Assembly (NCBI GenBank): GCA_019155205.2
Contig: JAHNZQ020003148.1
Span: 1,221,534 to 1,253,573, forward strand
From: Gracilaria vermiculophylla
Lineage: Eukaryota; Rhodophyta; Florideophyceae; Gracilariales; Gracilariaceae
Direction of reading: 5' to 3'
DNA length: 32,040 nucleotides
The notes beneath the pieces are model-generated. The model made no database searches, had not been told where the DNA came from, and was given only the letters and a program-made list of their open reading frames with translations. Shown in pieces: positions 27,910 through 32,040 of the stretch (position 1 is the stretch's first letter; each line of letters begins with the position of its first letter). A program made the position numbers and the translations under genes.

Positions 27910-29830
27910 TTAGATACTATGCTTCTCTATACCGTGAAACTCCTCAATATGTTTCATAAAACAATCTCTGTTTGTACCAGTGTGACATAAAAACACTTCT
28001 TTTTTTTTCCTTGAATAGCATCCAGAATATAAAAACTTCGATTTTGTATTTCCTCTGCAATAATTGCATCGTCCTTGATGTAGAGCTTTTGTAATCATTC
28101 CATTTTTTGTTTTCCTACTCCTGTTGGTTTGCATTAAATACAAGCCAATGCAGCAAATATTGGCTGTTCAATATTATTTTCATTTTCCGGTTCACTTCTT
28201 TTCATTAAACCAGTTGTGTCCCAAGTACTGTCTATTAATTCATCCGCTAGCTCATAATAAAATTGATGTGGAATTTTAACGCCTGCTTCCATTTGCTGCC
28301 TTATACAGTGTCCATGCATCCACAATGCAAATTGCTAAAAGAGAGCAATGGACTCGAAATGACCATTCTTTCACTCCTATTTTGTTTTCCAGATTTAAAT
28401 CATCCTGTCGGCACCTGTTATGCCGATCGATCATTGAACTTGTTTTGTAATACTCTTTACAAATCTCAGGAATTGCAACCTCAAATTCCATTTTCTTAGA
28501 AATAGTTCCCCCCCAGCCTCCATCTCTCCCTAACAATAGAAATACCAGGATTAACTGTGCCCGAGGATGAAATGAAGTATTTTCTATCTCGATCCATCCA
28601 CATTACGGCCATTATGTCACTATTAGGGACGCTTCTTTTTGAAATCAGAGATATGAAGTCGCCTCTGTTCCTTAAAGAGATTTCAGATAAGTTCTTCATA
28701 GGGAACTCTCGAGATGCATTTTTGATTACTGCAGTAAATCTCAACCCTTTTTCCATGAGTGCTTTAGCGGTTTTGACGGATGCAGAAAAAGAATCAGCGC
28801 ATACCAAACGATCTGATCCAAACCGCGGTTGTACTAAACGGAGTAGAATAGCCGTTCCATAAGCATTATGGGAATCAAAATCCTGTTCCAGATTCTTAGC
28901 ACCCATATTGAGTTCAATATTCGGCATTATACCACTTCGTCTACAACAAACAGGTTTCATTTCAAGGCCATTTTCGGGCTTTCTATCCAACGCGGTATAA
29001 TGTGGAAGCCCCACATCAATCCAATGACCTCCTAATCCGTACCATTGTGACATTCCTTCGTCAACACATAATGCATGTGATGGCGTGACAAAAGAACGGC
29101 GATGATTATTGACCGCTTTCACGAAACCGGCTATAAACGACCATCTCAGGATTCCTTGCTCTTCAGTCACACCATTTCCACTAAAACATATGCATCTTCT
29201 AAGCGATTCAAATCGGTTGCGTGACATACCAAGCCCAATTTTAGGTTGTGAAATGAAATTAGAAAAAGGCTCAATGCTCCAAAGATCGCGTCTGTTCGAA
29301 AACTCAATACGAGTCATTAAAATAAGACGTCCGAGTAGTTTGAGCACCTCCCTTCCTGTTGTCCTCCGAGCGCCTTTGCTTTCCAGCCGGATATTTGTTC
29401 TGCTCACGATAAATTGCAAATGAGGCATGGGAAACATCCAGAAAAAGAAATCCAATGCAGTCATTCCTGAAGGAACGTGACGTGGCGAGATAAAATCTCC
29501 TGCTGGACCAATAACTTTCCACTGATGCATTTGCATACAACCATTCAGAGGACCCAACGTCGCACCGGCTTCCCGTTTCCGACCATGAGCAATAGTTGAT
29601 TGGCAGATTGTATGCAGATTTTTATCATCTGGCTGCTCTTGCAAAATTTGCATATTTGGTGGTGTAACAATCGCTTCTTCTTCAGCAGTTTCGATGTTAT
29701 TCGCGTGAATCGACTTATTTTGTTCTTCTGCAGCGTTCGGTGTCTCTTCAACACCGGTACCGAGATTGACACTGGATAAAGGCAGAGTAACTTTTTTCTC
29801 ACGATTGGGTAAACTAAAGTTTACCGTCAA
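27910..29830 (-). pseudogene. piggyBac-family transposase (catalytic core open, C terminus frameshifted)
   Basis: The main open frame (29830-28496, beginning at a TTG; the true start is uncertain) has a piggyBac DDE_Tnp_1_7 core. The three Asp residues are visible: VDEGMSQWYG (Asp257), CADSFSASVK (Asp346) and VMWMDRDRKYF (Asp413). PiggyBac enzymes excise and reinsert DNA at TTAA by cut and paste. Frame is lost at a G7 run near 28509. The next part (28536-28276) continues with ISKKMEFEVAIPEICKEYY and MIDRHNRCRQDDLNLE. A second shift near 28290 and a third near 28140 lead to the Cys-rich tail (28143-27910), which lacks two Cys ligands present in copy 1. The element is inactive as it stands, although its core is well preserved. 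Confidence 0.85.
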
Positions 29831-29838
29831 GAATACAG

Positions 29839-29942
29839 GAATTACACAGTACGAAATTCGTATCTATTTCGTGGTAAGTTGTCACGAAACTAAGTTACGA
29901 ATTTCGTACTGTTTTGAAATTACGCAATACGAAATTCGTATC
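29839..29942. repeat. Palindromic TACGAAATTCGTA array, likely subterminal repeats
   Basis: ACAGTACGAAATTCGTA (29846-29862) and TACGAATTTCGTACTGT (29896-29912) form a perfect 17-bp inverted repeat. The 33-nt loop contains a second 7-bp stem (TTTCGTG/CACGAAA). A third TACGAAATTCGTA lies at 29928-29940, and the 27-bp unit around it is a near-direct repeat of 29839-29864. The array lies just upstream of the piggyBac transposase and just before the Harbinger relic, so it may be the end of either. Confidence 0.8.
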
Positions 29943-29951
29943 GTGGACAGA

Positions 29952-30030
29952 GTGCACATGTTCCAGCGTTTGTTCATGGAGTCCACATGTTTCCAGCGTT
30001 TGTTCATAGCTGTCCATGTAGGTTTCACAA
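29952..30030 (+). repeat. Two tandem copies of a CACATGTTCCAGCGTTTGTT-type unit
   Basis: CACATGTTCCAGCGTTTGTT, followed by CATGGAGTC, is repeated immediately with small changes (CACATGTTTCCAGCGTTTGT and TCATAGCTGTC), and a third partial CATGTAGGTTTCACAAGTC follows. It could be the terminal region of the adjacent DNA element. Confidence 0.6.
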
Positions 30031-30060
30031 GTCCACACCACCCAAGCTTTTGACCTCTTC

Positions 30061-31218
30061 TTGCTCCAACATCGAGCGATCATGAGAATTGCCGATCAGT
30101 CTCTCGCTCAATGTCGCATGCAGCAACGCGTGTGGCAACAACGCCTTCAAAAAGCGCTTCTCCTTGACCTTCCCGAACAGTATGTCCTCAGAGCTCTTGG
30201 GCAACTAATAACCGCAGATGAAGAAATTGAGAAACTCTTGCACAGAACAAAGCACATTAGCCAAGCAATGTTCAACTTCAACATGTTCTCTGATCACGAT
30301 TGCCTAATCAACTTTCGCTTTAGAAAGCAGCATCTGTGTTATATTTCAAATTTACTACCCTGGTTGTCTTCTACTAGTCGCAATCGATACTCTTTTGTGA
30401 TTCAATAACGGCATTACGCGTTCTCTGTCACAGACTTGCGACTACAACACGTTGGACAGATGTAGAAAGGTTCTTCGGTATGCACTCCTCAAAACTAAGC
30501 GAGGTGTTTTTGGGAGGTATGCGAGCTTTTCACAGATGTATTTGGATATGTACTCACAGTTCGAAGTTCGATGATGCAGAGACGAGCAGCAGATTATGCA
30601 AGTGCAATTGAAGGTATGGGTGCTCCGTACGAGCAATGCGTAGGGTTCATTGATTGTACCAAGCTTCGAATAAAACGCCCAGGTGGTCACCCATCGCTGC
30701 AGCGTGCGTTCTATTCAGGGCACAAAAGAATGCACTGTTTGGTATTTTTAACGATTTGTACTCAAGATGGTTTAATGTTCTCGCTTTATGACCCTCAAAC
30801 TGGTCGTCGCCATGACTTTACACTGTTAAGGGAGAGCGGATGGGAAGAAGTTTTGGGCCCTTCTTTATTTGTCAACGGATTTCAGTTTTTTGTTTACGGT
30901 GATGCCGCGTTTTTATTGAGACATTGGATGCAATTTCCATTTCAGTCACCAGGTGCCACTGAACTTGAGAAGAAGGTAAATCGATATATTAGCGCTTTAC
31001 GGGTTTGTGTTGAGCATAAATACAAGGATCTTAAACAGTATTGGACGAGTAATGATTTCGCTCGTAATCTGAAAGTTCGCAAAATACTCATTGGTCTACT
31101 CTATAAGGCATCTGCGATCTTGTTGAATTTTCACGCATTTCTGTACAAATCTGGACAGACAGCACAGTCGTTTAGCGTGTGTCCTCCCTTACTGGACGAG
31201 TATCTAAGCTTTGCTTGA
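30061..31218 (+). pseudogene. Harbinger/HARBI1-like (DDE_4) transposase with two frameshifts
   Basis: The N-terminal part (from ATG 30082) ends LSSTSRNRYSF and hits a stop at 30406. One base of frame change after the TTTT run leads to ITALRVLCHRLATTT and WTDVERFFGMHSSKLSEVF. A second single-base change at a T5 run (about 30507-30511) leads into the third frame, open to 31218. That frame carries the DDE_4 core: VGFIDCTKLRIKRPGG (Asp28 of the ORF starting at 30571), YSGHKRMHCLVF, GRRHDFTLL, VYGDAAFLL (Asp111) and VCVEHKYKD (Glu148). All three catalytic residues are present, so only two single-base indels separate it from an intact frame. In this superfamily a separate Myb-like partner protein is usual; none is seen here. 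Confidence 0.8.
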
Positions 31219-31420
31219 TACGGAATATTGGAGGGTCCTACATAGCACGCAGCAGCGCCAGCAAGCCAACTCTCGTCGGCCTCCCTCCCGCCTTCATCGC
31301 CAAGCCGGATCGAAGTTGGACGAGTGCTCCTTGAAGCACTTATTGTTGAACTCCTTCCGAACACACCCCACACGCTCTTTTTCCTTCTTAACTAAACGTT
31401 TTCGTCACCCAACAGCCACA
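31219..31420 (+). promoter_or_regulatory. Leader of the alpha-tubulin-like gene
   Basis: About 200 bp between the Harbinger relic and the tubulin ATG. It is pyrimidine-rich near the start codon (CTCTTTTTCCTTCTTAAC) and ends CAACAGCCACAATG, a favourable initiation context. A TATA box is not evident. Confidence 0.35.
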
Positions 31421-32040
31421 ATGCGCGATATTATTTCTCTTCACATCGACCAAGCTGGCGTGGAAGTCGCCAATTCTCATTGGGAGCTCTATTGCATGGC
31501 GTATGGCATCACTCCGGACGGAACCATCTCTAAACAGAAGGAGAAAAAGGGAGGAAGCGACTCTTTCTCCATTTTGTTTTCTGACACCTCTGCTGTAAAG
31601 CATGTTCCACGTGCCGTCTTCCTAGACCTTGAACCCACCGTCATCAACGAAGATCTTCATGGCGAGTACCCCAAGCTCTATCACCCGGGGCGCCTCATCA
31701 CCGAAAAGGAGGACGCCGCTAACAACTACGCTCGTGGCCATTACACGACCGGGATGGAAATCGTGGAAACCGCCCTCGACCGCATCGGTAAGCCAGCAAC
31801 CAACTGCTCGGTCCTTCAGGGCTTCATTTTTTTCTCCTTTGATTGTAGAGCTACTGGATCTGTTCTTGGATCCCTGATTCGTGATCGCATTTCATGCGAC
31901 TACGGCAAGACCTCCTATTGGAGGTCAGAGGGGCAAGGGAAAGTTGAGGGGATGCAAAGGAAGTTCGCCAGCTCTGGCTCGGAGTTTACTTGGAGGTGCT
32001 CAAGTCACAACTTATATAGTGCTACTTCGCCGCACCATCG
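31421..32040 (+). CDS. Alpha-tubulin-like reading frame, 3' end beyond window, GTP-binding signature degenerate
   Basis: ATG 31421 opens a frame with no stop to the window end (206 codons). Residues 1-160 align without gaps to alpha-tubulin: [60 protein letters not shown]. Tubulin alpha/beta dimers bind GTP and build microtubules. Key residues are off: Gly10 is Asp, and the GGGTGSG signature (142-148) reads CRATGSV. After DYGKTS (about residue 162) the similarity fades into unrelated residues ([17 protein letters not shown]). The conserved start suggests recent descent from a functional tubulin, and the broken signature suggests a pseudogene or a strongly diverged paralogue. A complete copy presumably exists elsewhere. 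Confidence 0.7.
   Translation, partial: MRDIISLHIDQAGVEVANSHWELYCMAYGITPDGTISKQKEKKGGSDSFSILFSDTSAVKHVPRAVFLDLEPTVINEDLHGEYPKLYHPGRLITEKEDAANNYARGHYTTGMEIVETALDRIGKPATNCSVLQGFIFFSFDCRATGSVLGSLIRDRISCDYGKTSYWRSEGQGKVEGMQRKFASSGSEFTWRCSSHNLYSATSPHH

Larger units (their letters stand above)
27370..29960 (-). mobile_element. piggyBac-type DNA transposon, copy 2 (nearly full length)
   Basis: Minus-strand element with the transposase at 29830-27910, a long AT-rich 3' tail, and the same terminal segment as copy 1 (1-745). The right limit is set by the end of similarity at 27370. The left limit is approximate, placed after the TACGAAATTCGTA repeats (29846-29940), which probably form the 5' subterminal region. 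No TTAA duplication could be assigned. Confidence 0.75.

Noticed and set aside
28557..28862. + strand frame over the piggyBac transposase
   Set aside because: It is the antisense shadow of the well-supported minus-strand catalytic core.
31788..31848. Possible 61-nt intron in the tubulin-like gene (GTAAGC to TTGATTGTAG)
   Set aside because: The interval itself translates as tubulin sequence in frame (LQGFIFFSF), and removing it leads to a stop within about ten codons. The splice-like signals are coincidental.
1..32040. CRISPR array, rRNA genes, bacterial operons
   Set aside because: No regularly spaced direct repeats with unique spacers, no rRNA-like conserved stretches, and gene content and repeats are eukaryotic.

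Overview
The window looks like repeat-rich nuclear DNA of a eukaryote. My best guess is a florideophyte-type red alga (Chondrus/Gracilaria-like). This is an inference from intronless compact genes in a sea of decayed transposons, a secreted protein with a Hedgehog-type Hint module, a PH-domain kinase, and transposase families (Plavaka-like, piggyBac, Harbinger-like, Tc1/mariner, Ty3) that co-occur in such genomes. I could not run a database search, so the taxon is not settled.

Layout. 1-745: the 3' end of a piggyBac-type element, running in from outside the window. 745-5290: a badly decayed Ty3/gypsy retrotransposon on the + strand (protease, RT, RNase H, integrase in order). 5500-8045: a pyrimidine-rich relic of a large Plavaka/KDZ-like DNA transposase. 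8270-10476: a minus-strand retroelement fragment with gag-like reading frames and an LTR-like end. 10631-11233: a Tc1/mariner relic on the minus strand. 11234-15055: mostly unassigned, with one GC-rich hypothetical gene at 13336-13785. 15056-16912: an intact single-exon gene for a secreted protein with Cys-Phe repeats and a C-terminal Hint module. 16913-20857: no convincing gene. 20858-21184: a small HSBP1-like coiled-coil gene. 21557-22816: a PH domain plus pseudokinase gene on the minus strand. 23290-26000: AT-rich DNA with a second Tc1 relic split by a second copy of the 8-10 kb retroelement. 26577-27291: a third Tc1 relic. 27370-29960: a second, inverted and nearly complete piggyBac element. 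30061-31218: a Harbinger/DDE_4-type transposase with two frameshifts. 31421-end: the start of an alpha-tubulin-like reading frame with a broken GTP-binding signature.

The host genes (Hint protein, HSBP1-like, pseudokinase, perhaps the GC-rich hypothetical and the tubulin-like gene) sit as a small island between transposon graveyards. I see no operon-like linkage or shared pathway between them. The most notable items are the Hint protein, the PH-pseudokinase, the inverted pair of piggyBac ends that bracket about 26.6 kb including the host genes, and the tRNA-like box motifs and near-perfect hairpin in those ends.
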